NCBI RefSeq assembly: GCF_000160135.1
Contig: NZ_GG729937.1
Span: 28,891 to 92,890 of the forward strand
Source of the DNA: Oribacterium sp. oral taxon 078 str. F0262
GTDB lineage: Bacteria; Bacillota; Clostridia; Lachnospirales; Lachnospiraceae
Reading direction: 5' to 3'
Length of the DNA stretch: 64,000 nucleotides
Shown here: one piece after another, positions 25,802 to 35,334 of the stretch
Layout: each line of letters opens with the position of its first letter
Position numbering within the stretch: the first letter of the stretch is position 1
The notes under the pieces: generated by a model
Seen by the model: the letters and a program-made list of their open reading frames with translations, nothing else
What the model was told of the DNA's origin: nothing
The model's database searches: none
Translations under genes and position numbers: made by a program

Positions 25802-26830
25802 TCATCCCTTCTCGAGCTCCCCGCAGATAAAGGCTCCGCCCGGGGTCATATCCTTCTTCTCCCAGCCGCTCTTTTTCCCGGAGGAGGGGAGAATCATACT
25901 GTGTGCTTCCGGCTTATTCGAGAGAGACCAAAAGCACCAGCTGATATTGTTTTTCTTCAAAATGTCCAGAAACTGGGAGGCCTCACGGAAGGAGAGCCTG
26001 CTGTCCTGACTGCTCGAGATATGCTTATCATCCAGGGAGCCGTAGGAGATCCCCCACTCACTCACAAAGATCGGGAGCCCGCTCCGGATCAGCTTTTCCA
26101 GGTAGACGGACTTATAGTCCTTGTCCTTGGAGCAGTCCGAATAGAAATGCATGCTGTACATGAGATTCGGAAAATTCAGCGGTGCCTGGAGAGGGCCGTC
26201 CAGGTTGGCGCAGTACTCCGGCGTGCCGACGAGGATCAGCGCATCCGGGGAATTCTTCCGGATGATCGGGATGATCTCTTCCGCGTAGCTTCGGATATCC
26301 TCCCAGCTCGTCGCACCGTTTGGCTCATTGCAGATCTCATAGATCAGGCCCGGCTGATCCCGATAGCGCTCCGAAAGCTTTGAAAAGAAGTCCTTCGCAA
26401 GCTCCTTGTACTTAAGAGGTGTCTCCTCCCTTAAGACATGCCAGTCCGCAATCACGTAGAGTCCCTCGGAGAGCGCATTGTCGACGGCACTGTAGAGCCG
26501 CTCTGTATTGGTCTTCGGATCGACGCTGTAGCTTCCCGCCTGCTCCGTATACATCGCCGCGCGGAAGACATTGATGCCGTAGCCCTTCATGCTCTGCATC
26601 GCCTCCCTCGTGGTAAACTCCGGATACCAGTTCAGGCCGTGACTGCTCACGCCCCGAAGCTGGAACTTTTCCCCGCGCCCGTCACACAACGTTCCATCCT
26701 TTACCGAGAGCTTCCCGTGCTCTGCGACATAATTTCGGTTCTCCATGGCGCTCCCCCGGAGAAAGGAGAGAGAGAGAACGCCAAGTCCCACCGCCGCAGC
26801 CGCTGCAAAAAACTTCATCCCTTTCAACAC
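25802..26830 (-). CDS. glycoside hydrolase family 5 endoglucanase, cellulose-synthase associated
   Basis: A 342-residue GH5 enzyme with an N-terminal signal/anchor (about 5-25). The acid/base Glu169 in YEICNEPNG and nucleophile Glu258 in FVSEWGIS are present, and RGVSSHGLNWYP is a typical GH5 start. A GTG start at 26830 with AGGAGGG is preferred. The gene follows the cellulose synthase by 30 bases, as does the ccsZ-type endoglucanase in clostridial cellulose clusters, where it trims nascent cellulose. Confidence 0.93.
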   Translation of the reverse strand: MLKGMKFFAAAAAVGLGVLSLSFLRGSAMENRNYVAEHGKLSVKDGTLCDGRGEKFQLRGVSSHGLNWYPEFTTREAMQSMKGYGINVFRAAMYTEQAGSYSVDPKTNTERLYSAVDNALSEGLYVIADWHVLREETPLKYKELAKDFFSKLSERYRDQPGLIYEICNEPNGATSWEDIRSYAEEIIPIIRKNSPDALILVGTPEYCANLDGPLQAPLNFPNLMYSMHFYSDCSKDKDYKSVYLEKLIRSGLPIFVSEWGISYGSLDDKHISSSQDSRLSFREASQFLDILKKNNISWCFWSLSNKPEAHSMILPSSGKKSGWEKKDMTPGGAFICGELEKG

Positions 26831-26860
26831 TGTTCCCTCCTCCGCCTCTTTCCCGCTGTC

Positions 26861-29131
26861 CTATTTCTGCTTTTTCTCCCATTCCCTGAGCTTCTCCAGG
26901 AAGCTTTGGTTTTTCAGGAGCGCCTTCGAATTGGTGATTTTATAGATGCCGTTCCGGAGTCCGGAACGTTGACAGTTTACTTCATAGCCCGTGCCTTTGT
27001 AAAGCACCAGTCTCTTCGGAAGCCTCGCACCCTTCAAGGGGCTCAGCCTGAGATAGCGGTAATTGAAGTCCTCCAGCATCAGCTCCGTTCCGTCTTCAAG
27101 CCTGCATTTCACCCTCACGCGAAAGCGCGGAAGCCGCCTCCTCTGCTCCTCTCTCTCCCTCGTTGAGTTGTCCATGATCTTTAAGACATCGTCGAAGTAG
27201 CTCGTATCCTCGCTGAGCTTCTGCGGCAGCGGATTATCCCTGTCGTAGACGATCTGCATGTACTGCCTCTTCGTCTCCCAGTCCATTTCCCCGGAGAGCT
27301 TCACCCGGTAGACCCAGCGCTTCTCCTTCTTTTCGCGGTTGACGGAGATCAGCTCCCCGGAGAGAAGCGCAGTATAGTCTCTGTCCTTGATCCGGAAGCA
27401 AAGCTCCTTCTCCCCCTCCGTATCGAGCTCCAGCGCGCGGCTGCTCCAGAAGGCAAATCCCCCCTCGGAGATATCCTGAATCCGCCCTTCGAGCGGCTTT
27501 TCCCCCGCGAGGATCTCCAGCGGGATGTCCGCGCGGAAGCGCTCCGATCCCCGTTCATTGATCCGCCCCTTCATGAAGAAGATCGCCATGAGGAGGCTGA
27601 AGGAGTTCACGGCGATCCACGCCGTCATGATGATGAGGCCAAAGGCCCTGTGCAGGATCAGCGCCCGCATCGCAAAGAGCAGAGAGAGCAGGGAGATCCC
27701 GAGCAGGCAGATATGCGGAATCGCAAGGTAAAATTCATTTTGCTCGTTCAGATCCCTGGACTTCGCCGTGACGCTGAACTTCTTTTCATTGATGTGCAGC
27801 TCCTCCGCCCAGATCGGGATCAGCAGATAAGGGAACATGATCGTGTCGATCGTATTGCTCCAGCGGGCATCCCGGATCTCGCTGGACACATGCCGAAGGA
27901 GGAAGGAGTAGAGGATGTAGTAGGGCAGCCAGATGAAGAGAAGCTGCCGGAGATTCAGGACGACGAGCGGAATCCCGAGGAGCAGGAAAAAGACCGGGGA
28001 CAGGATATAGATGAGTCTCCTGGAGAAGCTCTCCCAGTAGATGCGGCAGGAATAGTAGGAGAGCTTGAGCTGCGGGCTGAATTCCTTATTTGTGAGAAGG
28101 TGCACCTTCCGAAGGGAGTAAATGCAGCCCCTGCCCCAGCGGACGCGCTGCTTGATCAGGCTGGAGATGGTGATCGGCGCAAGGCCCTGTGCGACGACCT
28201 TCCGGACCGCGTAGCAGCGGTAGCCCCTGGCCTCGATCCGAAGCCCCGTCTCAAAGTCCTCCGTGATCGTCCCCGTCGCGATCCCCCCGACCTCCTCCAG
28301 GGCCTTCCGGGAGATCACGGTATTGGAGCCCGCGTAGAGGACGGAATTCGTGCTGTTCTTCCCGATATTCACCTGGCGGAAGAAATAGTCCTGCTCATTC
28401 GGGACCCTCTTCTCCGCGTAGAGATTGTACTGGAAGAGATCGGGATTATAGAAGGCCTGCGGCGTCTGGATAAAGCCGACCTCCTCCTTCTCATCGATCT
28501 CCTCCGGGCTCTTCTCAAGCCAGTTTCCCTCCTCATCCCTCTTCATCCTGGGAAGGAAGAAGTAGGGGATCGTCTCCATCAGGAAATTGCTCTTTGGGAT
28601 CATATCCGCATCGAAGGTCGCGATCAGAGGGGAGTGAGACTTGGAGAGCGCGTTATTGATATTCCCCGCCTTTGCGAACTTATTGTTCTTCAGCCCGAAA
28701 TACCCCACTCCAAGCTTCTTCGCGAGCTCCTCCACCTCCGGGCGCGCCGTGTCGTCGCAGAGGTAGACATGGACCTTCGAGGGATCCGGGTAGTGGAGCA
28801 TCGTACAGGCATTCGCCGTCTTAAAGAGAAGCTCCGTATCCTCATTGTGCGTGGAGATAAAGACATCGACATCCGGGTACCAGTCCTCCGGGATCTCCGG
28901 CATCTCCGGCTCCCAGACATCCCTCTGCGCAAGATAATGCGTCATGGCCTCATAGGAGGAGAAGATCTCCGCGATCAGGAGCAAAAGCCCCCCGAAAAAG
29001 GCGAGCCAGCCCTCCTTCCCGGGAAGGGGCAGCGTGAAGAAGATCCTCCAGATGCTGTAGCAAAGCATCACAATACCCACGAAGATCCCAAGGCCAAGCG
29101 ATTTCGTCCCGTCTCTTTTTTTCTCAGACAT
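26861..29131 (-). CDS. cellulose synthase catalytic subunit-like GT2 with PilZ domain
   Basis: A 756-residue membrane beta-glycan synthase. It has N-terminal membrane helices, then the GT2 domain with DD (126-127), DAD (174-176), TED (290-292) and QRVRW (328-332). More membrane helices follow, then KFSVTAK (451-457, resembling the BcsA gating loop), and a C-terminal PilZ domain with RGSER (527-531) and DISEGG (553-558), the c-di-GMP-binding motifs. It polymerises UDP-glucose and exports the chain when c-di-GMP is bound. No BcsB is encoded nearby, in line with clostridial clusters. Its ATG directly follows the cotH stop. Confidence 0.94.
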   Translation of the reverse strand: MSEKKRDGTKSLGLGIFVGIVMLCYSIWRIFFTLPLPGKEGWLAFFGGLLLLIAEIFSSYEAMTHYLAQRDVWEPEMPEIPEDWYPDVDVFISTHNEDTELLFKTANACTMLHYPDPSKVHVYLCDDTARPEVEELAKKLGVGYFGLKNNKFAKAGNINNALSKSHSPLIATFDADMIPKSNFLMETIPYFFLPRMKRDEEGNWLEKSPEEIDEKEEVGFIQTPQAFYNPDLFQYNLYAEKRVPNEQDYFFRQVNIGKNSTNSVLYAGSNTVISRKALEEVGGIATGTITEDFETGLRIEARGYRCYAVRKVVAQGLAPITISSLIKQRVRWGRGCIYSLRKVHLLTNKEFSPQLKLSYYSCRIYWESFSRRLIYILSPVFFLLLGIPLVVLNLRQLLFIWLPYYILYSFLLRHVSSEIRDARWSNTIDTIMFPYLLIPIWAEELHINEKKFSVTAKSRDLNEQNEFYLAIPHICLLGISLLSLLFAMRALILHRAFGLIIMTAWIAVNSFSLLMAIFFMKGRINERGSERFRADIPLEILAGEKPLEGRIQDISEGGFAFWSSRALELDTEGEKELCFRIKDRDYTALLSGELISVNREKKEKRWVYRVKLSGEMDWETKRQYMQIVYDRDNPLPQKLSEDTSYFDDVLKIMDNSTREREEQRRRLPRFRVRVKCRLEDGTELMLEDFNYRYLRLSPLKGARLPKRLVLYKGTGYEVNCQRSGLRNGIYKITNSKALLKNQSFLEKLREWEKKQK

Positions 29132-30739
29132 CTATTTCACCCTCTTGCCGATCACATAGATCGACGCGACAAAGCAGAGCACGAAGGCCAGCGCGAGCGC
29201 AGAATAGGTCCTCCTCTCCCTCTCCTCCATGGTCTCCGTCACGAAGCCGGAGAGGTAGTCGTCCATATACTGATCGAGCCAGAGCCCGTGTCCCCGGACC
29301 ATATCCTTTAAGCGCACAAGCTCCTCCGCATAGGTCTCCCGGTTCCGGTCAATGATATAGCCGTGCCCCTCCTCTGCGGGCGCGAGCATATGCTTTTCCT
29401 TGTAGACCTCCCTCCAGCGGCTCCGATCTCTCTTCGAGGCATTGCCCAGATAGGCCACCGTGCTGTCGATGAAGGAGAGGACATTCTGCTCGGAGAAAAT
29501 CCCCTTCCGAAGCTCCCGGTAGCGGCGCACGACCCGCTCATCGAAGGCGGGATCCCGGACGAGCCGCTCAAACCAGGGCCGCTCCGGCATGACCATATAT
29601 TCCGCGCCTCCCGCCGCAAACTTATAGTTGTCCCAGCAGTTGTCGTAGTCCCAGAGGGGCCCCATGCTGAGCTTCCGGGAGGGATCCTGATAATAATAGG
29701 TGGAGTTATTCCCCGAATCATAATTCATGAAAAACTCATTGATCACGAAGTAATCCACGAAGGAGTCCACGTCGATGTACTGGGGATACTTCCGAAAGAT
29801 CCTCCAGTCATCGCTGTAGAGCGTCTTCTCCACCGTCGAGAGCTCATCCTGAATCCGTTGAATCGCCTTCTCCGTGAGCAGGGATTCCTTCGGATATTTG
29901 AAGGTGAACCAGCCGTAGCAAAGCTGCGTATCCGAGGCCCAGGTGGAGAGCGTCGTCTTCGTCCGGTCCGCCCGGTCGCGGACGAGGATGAAGCTCGGGT
30001 GCTTCTCCCTGGGATCAAAGTCCTGGATATCCACATGCCCCTTCCCCTGCTTCACCGGCTCCGTCAGGAGATAGATTCCGCGGTAGTTATACTGCTCCCC
30101 ATCCTTTATGAAGAGCTCGCAGAAGCGGCACTCCGGCGTATAGGGCATGAGCTGCCCGCCCAGATTGTAGGCGATATAATTTCTGATCTGACTCGCATCA
30201 AGGATAGAATTCGAGAGCACCCAGTCCTCGTCCTTATCCATGCCGAGAAGGGGATATTCAAGCTCCTTCCCCTCCTCATCCAGGAGCTTCAGACCGTACT
30301 GCTGCTTCTGAAAGGAGCGGGAGCTCGCCCCGCGGAGCTTGATCTTCCCGTGGTTCACAAAGGACGGCTGATCGGTGATATGATTCTGATCGTTCGCGTT
30401 TTGGATCAGACTGAAGTTCACGCTGATCCAGGGATCCGTGACCGCGGGGTCCCGGTACTCCCGGATCTGGCCGTCCCCCACCATCTTAAAGATATCCGGC
30501 GGAGTCTGTCCGTTCATGTCCAAAACGACGAGCGGAAGATGCGAGACGAAGCTCTCCGGGTCGACGCTCCCGTCTCCCGGCATGCTGTCCGGCCCGATCC
30601 CGGAATCCGCCCCCGCATCCTCCTCATGCTGATAGGGGCGGAACTTCGTGGAAAGAAGGGCCTTCCCGTAGCGGAAAACCCGAACAAAAAGAAGCAGGAC
30701 GAGAAAGACCGCCGCCGCGCTTATCATTGATTTTTTCAT
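29132..30739 (-). CDS. CotH family kinase-like protein, membrane-anchored
   Basis: A 535-residue protein. An N-terminal signal/anchor (about 5-22) and C-terminal membrane segment (about 512-530) flank a CotH domain with LRGASSRSFQKQQYGLKL, DKDEDWVLSNSILDASQIRN, ELFIKDGEQYNYRGIYLL and MGPLWDYDNCWDN. CotH proteins are atypical kinases; the spore-coat member phosphorylates coat proteins. Together with the DUF4956 and VTC-domain genes upstream it forms a trio often seen side by side in Firmicutes and Actinobacteria. A cell-surface role linked to the exopolysaccharide is likely, but the substrate is unknown. Confidence 0.88.
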   Translation of the reverse strand: MKKSMISAAAVFLVLLLFVRVFRYGKALLSTKFRPYQHEEDAGADSGIGPDSMPGDGSVDPESFVSHLPLVVLDMNGQTPPDIFKMVGDGQIREYRDPAVTDPWISVNFSLIQNANDQNHITDQPSFVNHGKIKLRGASSRSFQKQQYGLKLLDEEGKELEYPLLGMDKDEDWVLSNSILDASQIRNYIAYNLGGQLMPYTPECRFCELFIKDGEQYNYRGIYLLTEPVKQGKGHVDIQDFDPREKHPSFILVRDRADRTKTTLSTWASDTQLCYGWFTFKYPKESLLTEKAIQRIQDELSTVEKTLYSDDWRIFRKYPQYIDVDSFVDYFVINEFFMNYDSGNNSTYYYQDPSRKLSMGPLWDYDNCWDNYKFAAGGAEYMVMPERPWFERLVRDPAFDERVVRRYRELRKGIFSEQNVLSFIDSTVAYLGNASKRDRSRWREVYKEKHMLAPAEEGHGYIIDRNRETYAEELVRLKDMVRGHGLWLDQYMDDYLSGFVTETMEERERRTYSALALAFVLCFVASIYVIGKRVK

Positions 30740-30876
30740 TCCTGTCTGGACTCCTCCCGAAACGATTCCTCTCCGGATTCTTCCGGAGAGCTCCCCTTTC
30801 CCACTCTTAAGACAGTTTCTTTCCCTTGCCGCCGCCCGTCTCAGAAGGCCGCAAAATGCTGTTTTTCAGCGCTTCT

Positions 30877-31560
30877 CTAGCGGCTGATCTCGTCATTCTG
30901 GCAGACCAGGTTGACGGATTCCACGCCCTTTATCGCAAAGAGGAGAGCATTGATCTCTATCCCCTCGTTCTTTTTCAGGGAGAGATCCAGATTCTTCTTC
31001 GAGACCTCATAGATCAGCTCCGTCCTCTCCCTGTCGGAATTATCGACGCGGAACAGCGCCTTGTGGGAGAAATATTCATTCACCGTCTGCTGAATCTCCT
31101 TCGCATCCCTCTTCCCCCGGATCACGAGGAGATAGCGGTCATTATTCCGGACATTCCCAAGGAGCAGCATCGCAAAAAAGATCACCCCCGTTCCGATCCC
31201 GACGACCGCATAGTCCTGGATGCCGCAGCAGATCCCGGCCGCGATGCACCAAAAAATATAGGCGGTGTCCCTGGAATCCTTGATCGCCGTCCGGAAACGG
31301 ACGATGGAAAGCGCACCCACCATACCCAGGGAAAGCGCGATATTATTTCCGATCACGCTCATGACGAGGGTCGTGACCAGGGTCAGCATCACAAGGGATA
31401 CATTGAACTTCGCGCTGTATACCGTCCCGGAATGGGAGAACTGATAGGACACAAAAATAATTCCCGCGATCACGGCCGCCGCGAGAAAGCTCATTATAAT
31501 ATCTCCGGTTGACAGACTCCCGCTCTGTGTTGACAGATACTGATACAAATTCTCTTTCAT
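30877..31560 (-). CDS. DUF4956 membrane protein
   Basis: A 227-residue protein with about four N-terminal membrane segments (24-44, 57-75, 81-90 and 112-142 approximately). The conserved NNIALSLGMVGALSIVRFRT is the DUF4956 hallmark. A soluble C-terminal domain with a ferredoxin-like pattern follows. Function is unknown; it co-occurs with VTC-domain and CotH proteins. The ATG at 31560 follows GAAGGGGA and is preferred over an upstream in-frame codon. A 9-bp hairpin (30769-30790) lies in the 137-base gap to cotH. Confidence 0.88.
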   Translation of the reverse strand: MKENLYQYLSTQSGSLSTGDIIMSFLAAAVIAGIIFVSYQFSHSGTVYSAKFNVSLVMLTLVTTLVMSVIGNNIALSLGMVGALSIVRFRTAIKDSRDTAYIFWCIAAGICCGIQDYAVVGIGTGVIFFAMLLLGNVRNNDRYLLVIRGKRDAKEIQQTVNEYFSHKALFRVDNSDRERTELIYEVSKKNLDLSLKKNEGIEINALLFAIKGVESVNLVCQNDEISR

Positions 31561-31735
31561 TGATACTCCCCTTCCCAATCAAAAAATCAAGATCCACACC
31601 GCATTTTTCGCACCGCTGTGCTATTTATAATGAACCGCTCTCACCCCGGCCGCCAAAGCCGGCGCTGCTCTGCCTAAGCAATGGAAACACAGCACAGGCA
31701 AGGCGTTCTTCCATCTCCGCCGGTCCTCTCTTTGT

Positions 31736-31890
31736 CAGGCATCAGCCAGACGATAAACCGAACGCCCTTCGGAGCTGTCCCCGCTGTCCTGCTCCCATCA
31801 GACATCATACGGACGATCGGATAGTGAGCCGCACATCTCGGAGCCGTTCCCTCTCGTCAGGCGTCATCCAGACCATAGCGCCGCCCCGCC
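31736..31890. repeat. degenerate copies of the 3' end of the VTC-domain gene
   Basis: The last bases of the VTC gene (31857 onward, GTCAGGCGTCATCCAGAC) are echoed at 31736 (GTCAGGCATCAGCCAGAC) and 31797 (ATCAGACATCATACGGAC), a period of about 61 bases. Each of the two downstream copies is followed by a related CTCGGAGCCGT / TTCGGAGCTGT block. They lie in the 296-base gap before DUF4956 and have no clear coding frame. Confidence 0.55.
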
Positions 31891-32573
31891 ACATATTTGC
31901 TGAAGGACTCCTCCGTCATATCCTGCAGCTGCAGAGCATCCTTTACATAGCTTAGCAGGAAGTGATTGTACTTCACCTCCAGCACAAGCTGCGTCTCTGT
32001 ATCCGCGGGATAGCAGAGGGAGGGGAGCGGAGAGAAGAGATCGAAATTCCCCTCCGAGGTCTCGATATGACTGTCAAAGGTGATGCGGATGCTGTTGACC
32101 GGCACGGCAAAGGCTCTCCTTTGATAATTGATGATGCAGCGGGGGCGGTAGAGCTCCTTCGTCATAATATAATAGAGCTCCATCGCAAGATCCTGTCCTG
32201 CCCCGAAATCCTCCTCGCAGAGGAAGCGGTAATCTCCGCCCGCCATCCGGATGGCCTGCTCTCTCGAAATAGAGAGAGAGACCTTGTGCTGATTTTCCCC
32301 TTGCTTTTGCTTTAGCTCAAGCTTAGCCTTCTGGTCCTCGGGACTGTAGATCCGGATCCGGATCTTTTTTCTGTCCCGGATTCCGTCCAGCTTGTCGAAG
32401 TAATCGTCGTCAAAATAAGAGTCAAAATAGAGGGAACGCACCAGATAGGGCTTATAGCCCTGGAACTCATCCCCGGGGAGAATCTTCCGAAGCTTCCCGT
32501 AGAGCGATTCCGCCACGCCCCGCTTCAGTACGAATTTCCGCTCTACTCTGCTGACCTCCGCCGCTATATCCAA
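31857..32573 (-). CDS. VTC-domain polyphosphate polymerase-like protein
   Basis: A 238-residue protein with the VTC tunnel fold signatures: VERKFVL at the start, YLVRSLYFDS, KIRIRIYS, AKLELKQKQGE, RPRCIINYQRRAF, IRITFD and LVLEVKYNH. The basic residues line the nucleotide/polyphosphate tunnel in the yeast VTC complex. No ATG fits; a TTG at 32573 with GGAGG just upstream gives the right N-terminus, and the start lies 20 bases downstream of the DHHW stop. It belongs to the VTC-DUF4956-CotH trio. Polyphosphate synthesis is plausible but unproven for bacterial members. Confidence 0.86.
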   Translation of the reverse strand: MDIAAEVSRVERKFVLKRGVAESLYGKLRKILPGDEFQGYKPYLVRSLYFDSYFDDDYFDKLDGIRDRKKIRIRIYSPEDQKAKLELKQKQGENQHKVSLSISREQAIRMAGGDYRFLCEEDFGAGQDLAMELYYIMTKELYRPRCIINYQRRAFAVPVNSIRITFDSHIETSEGNFDLFSPLPSLCYPADTETQLVLEVKYNHFLLSYVKDALQLQDMTEESFSKYVAGRRYGLDDA

Positions 32574-32592
32574 GCCTTCCTCCTCTCCTCTG

Positions 32593-33876
32593 CTACTGCG
32601 CGTTCTCCGCCGCGTTCTTGGGCGGAGCCGCTCCGGCCGCGTCCGTTTTCTTCTCCTCGATGCAGAAGGGAAGCCCCTCATTGCTGAAATTATCCATGGC
32701 GAGCGCCAGGATGACATAGTCGAAGTGCTTCTCCCCTAGAACCATCTTCTCGATCGTCCCCTGTCCCGTGGGGTTGAAGTGAATCGACCAGGCGAGCTCG
32801 ATCCTGCTGCACATCGGGGAGAGGAAGGTGGCGACGGGAGAGGAGTAGGAATCCCGGATAAAGGCGATCGAAGGCCCCCCGGGGTTCAGCTCATTCTCGA
32901 TCCGGTCGAAGCGGACGATTCCCTGCAAATATCCGTTGTTCATCTCCCGCTCATAGGGATCCTTATAGTCCAGGTACTTCCGCTCGATCAGGGTGTGGGC
33001 CATATCGCCCTCCTTCTGCCCCTCCTTACCGCCGCGGTAGCGGTAATAATACTTGAACTTTGTGTCGAATTTCGGATAGATAAAGGTATAGTCATCCAGC
33101 GGGCCCGCATAGATCTCCCCGGTATCTCTCCCCTGAGATCCCATATAGATATTTTCATAGGTCTCCGTCCGGTAGTTTCGGATATCCCGGTAGAAGCCGT
33201 CCGGATCGAGCCCTGCGTTAAAATGCTGATTCAGATGCTCTATGAGCTTCCCCGTCGCAAAGAAGGCGGTGGGAACCGTCCAGTGATGGTCCGTCCGATA
33301 GAAGATATCGTCCATCCCCATCCCGGCGTCCTTCAGGATCTCCCGAAAATCCATATAGTCGACATCGTACCTCCGGAAGTAGCGGAGCACGTCGTCCCCG
33401 AAGCGGTTCAAGTCATTGTAGGGGATCCCATAATAGCCGTCCGACCAGTCCTTATTGTACTTCGTCGGATACATGATGACCATGAACTTCGTATCCTTCT
33501 CCTTCAGCTTATCCTGCAGTCTCCTCACCCTCCCAGCAAGCTCCGCCGCGGAGACATCGGAATTGTTGTAGAAATTCCCGGAGTAGAGAAAGCCCTTTTT
33601 GTCCCGCACGTACTTAAAGGAGTTCTCCTCGTTCTTCCCGAGGGCGCGGTAGATGCTCCCGTAGAGCTCGTTCCAGCGATGCCCCCCCGCGATATTTTTC
33701 GTGATAAGCCCGTCCACGGACTGCATGTATTCCTTCAGCTCCGCCGCCTTCTTCGGCTTCTCCAGCTCTGCGATGCCTCCCCGTATCGCCCCCCGCTCCC
33801 AGAAGAAGTTGAGGATCGAAAACGGGAGGAGCAAGAGGAGAAAGAGAACAGCAAATATTTTCTGATAGCGCTTCAT
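32593..33876 (-). CDS. DHHW family (AlgJ/AlgX/DltD-like) exopolysaccharide acylation protein
   Basis: A 427-residue protein with an N-terminal anchor (about 7-27) and an SGNH-like extracytoplasmic domain. YRTDHHWTVPTAFFA (about 195-210) is the DHHW motif, preceded by KFMVIMYPTKYNKDW. A late IAFIRDSYSSPVATFL block carries the serine-containing motif. Such proteins partner with MBOAT acyltransferases to put acetyl or other acyl groups on exported polysaccharide. It lies 12 bases after the MBOAT gene. The last 30 or so residues are Ala/Pro/Lys-rich. Confidence 0.9.
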   Translation of the reverse strand: MKRYQKIFAVLFLLLLLPFSILNFFWERGAIRGGIAELEKPKKAAELKEYMQSVDGLITKNIAGGHRWNELYGSIYRALGKNEENSFKYVRDKKGFLYSGNFYNNSDVSAAELAGRVRRLQDKLKEKDTKFMVIMYPTKYNKDWSDGYYGIPYNDLNRFGDDVLRYFRRYDVDYMDFREILKDAGMGMDDIFYRTDHHWTVPTAFFATGKLIEHLNQHFNAGLDPDGFYRDIRNYRTETYENIYMGSQGRDTGEIYAGPLDDYTFIYPKFDTKFKYYYRYRGGKEGQKEGDMAHTLIERKYLDYKDPYEREMNNGYLQGIVRFDRIENELNPGGPSIAFIRDSYSSPVATFLSPMCSRIELAWSIHFNPTGQGTIEKMVLGEKHFDYVILALAMDNFSNEGLPFCIEEKKTDAAGAAPPKNAAENAQ

Positions 33877-33888
33877 CTCCGCTTCCCC

Positions 33889-35334
33889 CTAGAAATTGAA
33901 ATAGATAAACGGATTATAGCCTCCCTTGGCCAGCACCAGCAGGGAGAAAAACAAAAAGGCCGAGAGAGAGAGGACATAGAGTGCCGCGCCGCCGCGAAAG
34001 AGTATCTCATGTCCCGGCAGATCCTCCGTTTTCTCCAGGATATAATCCCGGATCGGAAAGGCGAGGAGGACGGCCCCGAGGAGCGGAAGCCCGTATTCCT
34101 TCAGGAGCATCGGCACATAGGGGCTGTAGAAGCGGTTTCCGCCAAGACCAAAGAGGTCGGAGAAGAAGAGCGACATCTGCTCCCCGCTCTCACAGCGAAA
34201 GATCACCATGGCGAAGATGCTTGCCACAATGACGTAGACATGGCGAAGGGCCTCGTGCCCCTCCACCCTGTCGAGGCGGAACACGATCTCCAGCACGATC
34301 AGAAGGAAAAAGTAAAGTCCCCACCAGACATAGGTCCAGGCAGCTCCGTGCCAAAGCCCCGTGAGCAGCCATACGATGAAGAGATTCCGGATCATTTTGT
34401 CCATCTTCTCCGTGCTCCCGCCCCCGAGCGGCTTATAGACATACTGGCTGAACCAGGTCGCAAGAGAGATATGCCATCTCGTCATGAACTCCCGCACAGA
34501 GCGGCTCACGAAGGGATAGCGGAAATTCTCCTGAAACTGAAAGCCGAACATCCTTCCGAGTCCGATCGCCATGTCGGAATAGGCGCTGAAATCGTAGTAG
34601 AGCTGGAACATATAGCAGACCGCCCCGAGCCAGGCGAGAAGCACCGGAACCGGTATCGTGCTGTCCCCTCCCTTTGTCAGGTTGAAGACGGTATCCGCGA
34701 CCACCGCCAGATTATTCGCGATGAGAACCTTCTTGCAGAGCCCCTCCGCGAAGCGGCAGATGCCGCCCGCGATGCCGTCCCAGTCGGAGCGGCGGTTTCG
34801 GATCTGCTCCGCGATCGTGGAATAGCGGACGATCGGTCCCGCGATGAGCTGCGGAAAGAAGGAGATATAGAGCGCGATATCCAAAAGATTCCTCTGCGCC
34901 TCCGTCTTCTCCTCGTAGACATCTATGACATAGGAGAGCGCCTGAAAGGTGAAGAAGGAGATTCCGATCGGAAGCGAAATCCCCGGGTAGGGCAGAAAGG
35001 CCCGCTCCATGATGCCGTTCACGGTCTCCACGATAAAGCCCAGATACTTAAAGACTCCCAAAAGGCCGAGATTGAAGACGCAGGAGGAGAAAAGGATAAG
35101 CTTCCGCACCCTCTCCTCCTTTGGAAAACGGAGAAGGAGCAGGCCGAAGATCCAGTTCATAAAGATGGACGCGAGCATGATAAGGACATAGATCGGTTCG
35201 CCCCAGGCATAGAAGATAAGGCTTGCCGCAAGAAGCCAGATATTCTGAAGTCTCCTGGAAAAGGAAAAAGCGTAATAGACGAGGAAGACGAGGGGCAGAA
35301 AATATAATAGAAAAACTATGCTCGAAAATACCAT
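33889..35334 (-). CDS. MBOAT family O-acyltransferase (AlgI/DltB-like)
   Basis: A 481-residue polytopic membrane acyltransferase with about 11 segments. The conserved region FREFMTRWHISLATWFSQYVYKPLGGG-type block (near 290-320) and the catalytic His in LLTGLWHGAAWTYVWWG (near 350) are intact. It moves acyl groups across the membrane to exported polymers. With the DHHW protein, the acyl carrier protein and the ligase it makes a complete Dlt-like pathway. It overlaps the GGDEF gene by 19 bases. Confidence 0.94.
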   Translation of the reverse strand: MVFSSIVFLLYFLPLVFLVYYAFSFSRRLQNIWLLAASLIFYAWGEPIYVLIMLASIFMNWIFGLLLLRFPKEERVRKLILFSSCVFNLGLLGVFKYLGFIVETVNGIMERAFLPYPGISLPIGISFFTFQALSYVIDVYEEKTEAQRNLLDIALYISFFPQLIAGPIVRYSTIAEQIRNRRSDWDGIAGGICRFAEGLCKKVLIANNLAVVADTVFNLTKGGDSTIPVPVLLAWLGAVCYMFQLYYDFSAYSDMAIGLGRMFGFQFQENFRYPFVSRSVREFMTRWHISLATWFSQYVYKPLGGGSTEKMDKMIRNLFIVWLLTGLWHGAAWTYVWWGLYFFLLIVLEIVFRLDRVEGHEALRHVYVIVASIFAMVIFRCESGEQMSLFFSDLFGLGGNRFYSPYVPMLLKEYGLPLLGAVLLAFPIRDYILEKTEDLPGHEILFRGGAALYVLSLSAFLFFSLLVLAKGGYNPFIYFNF

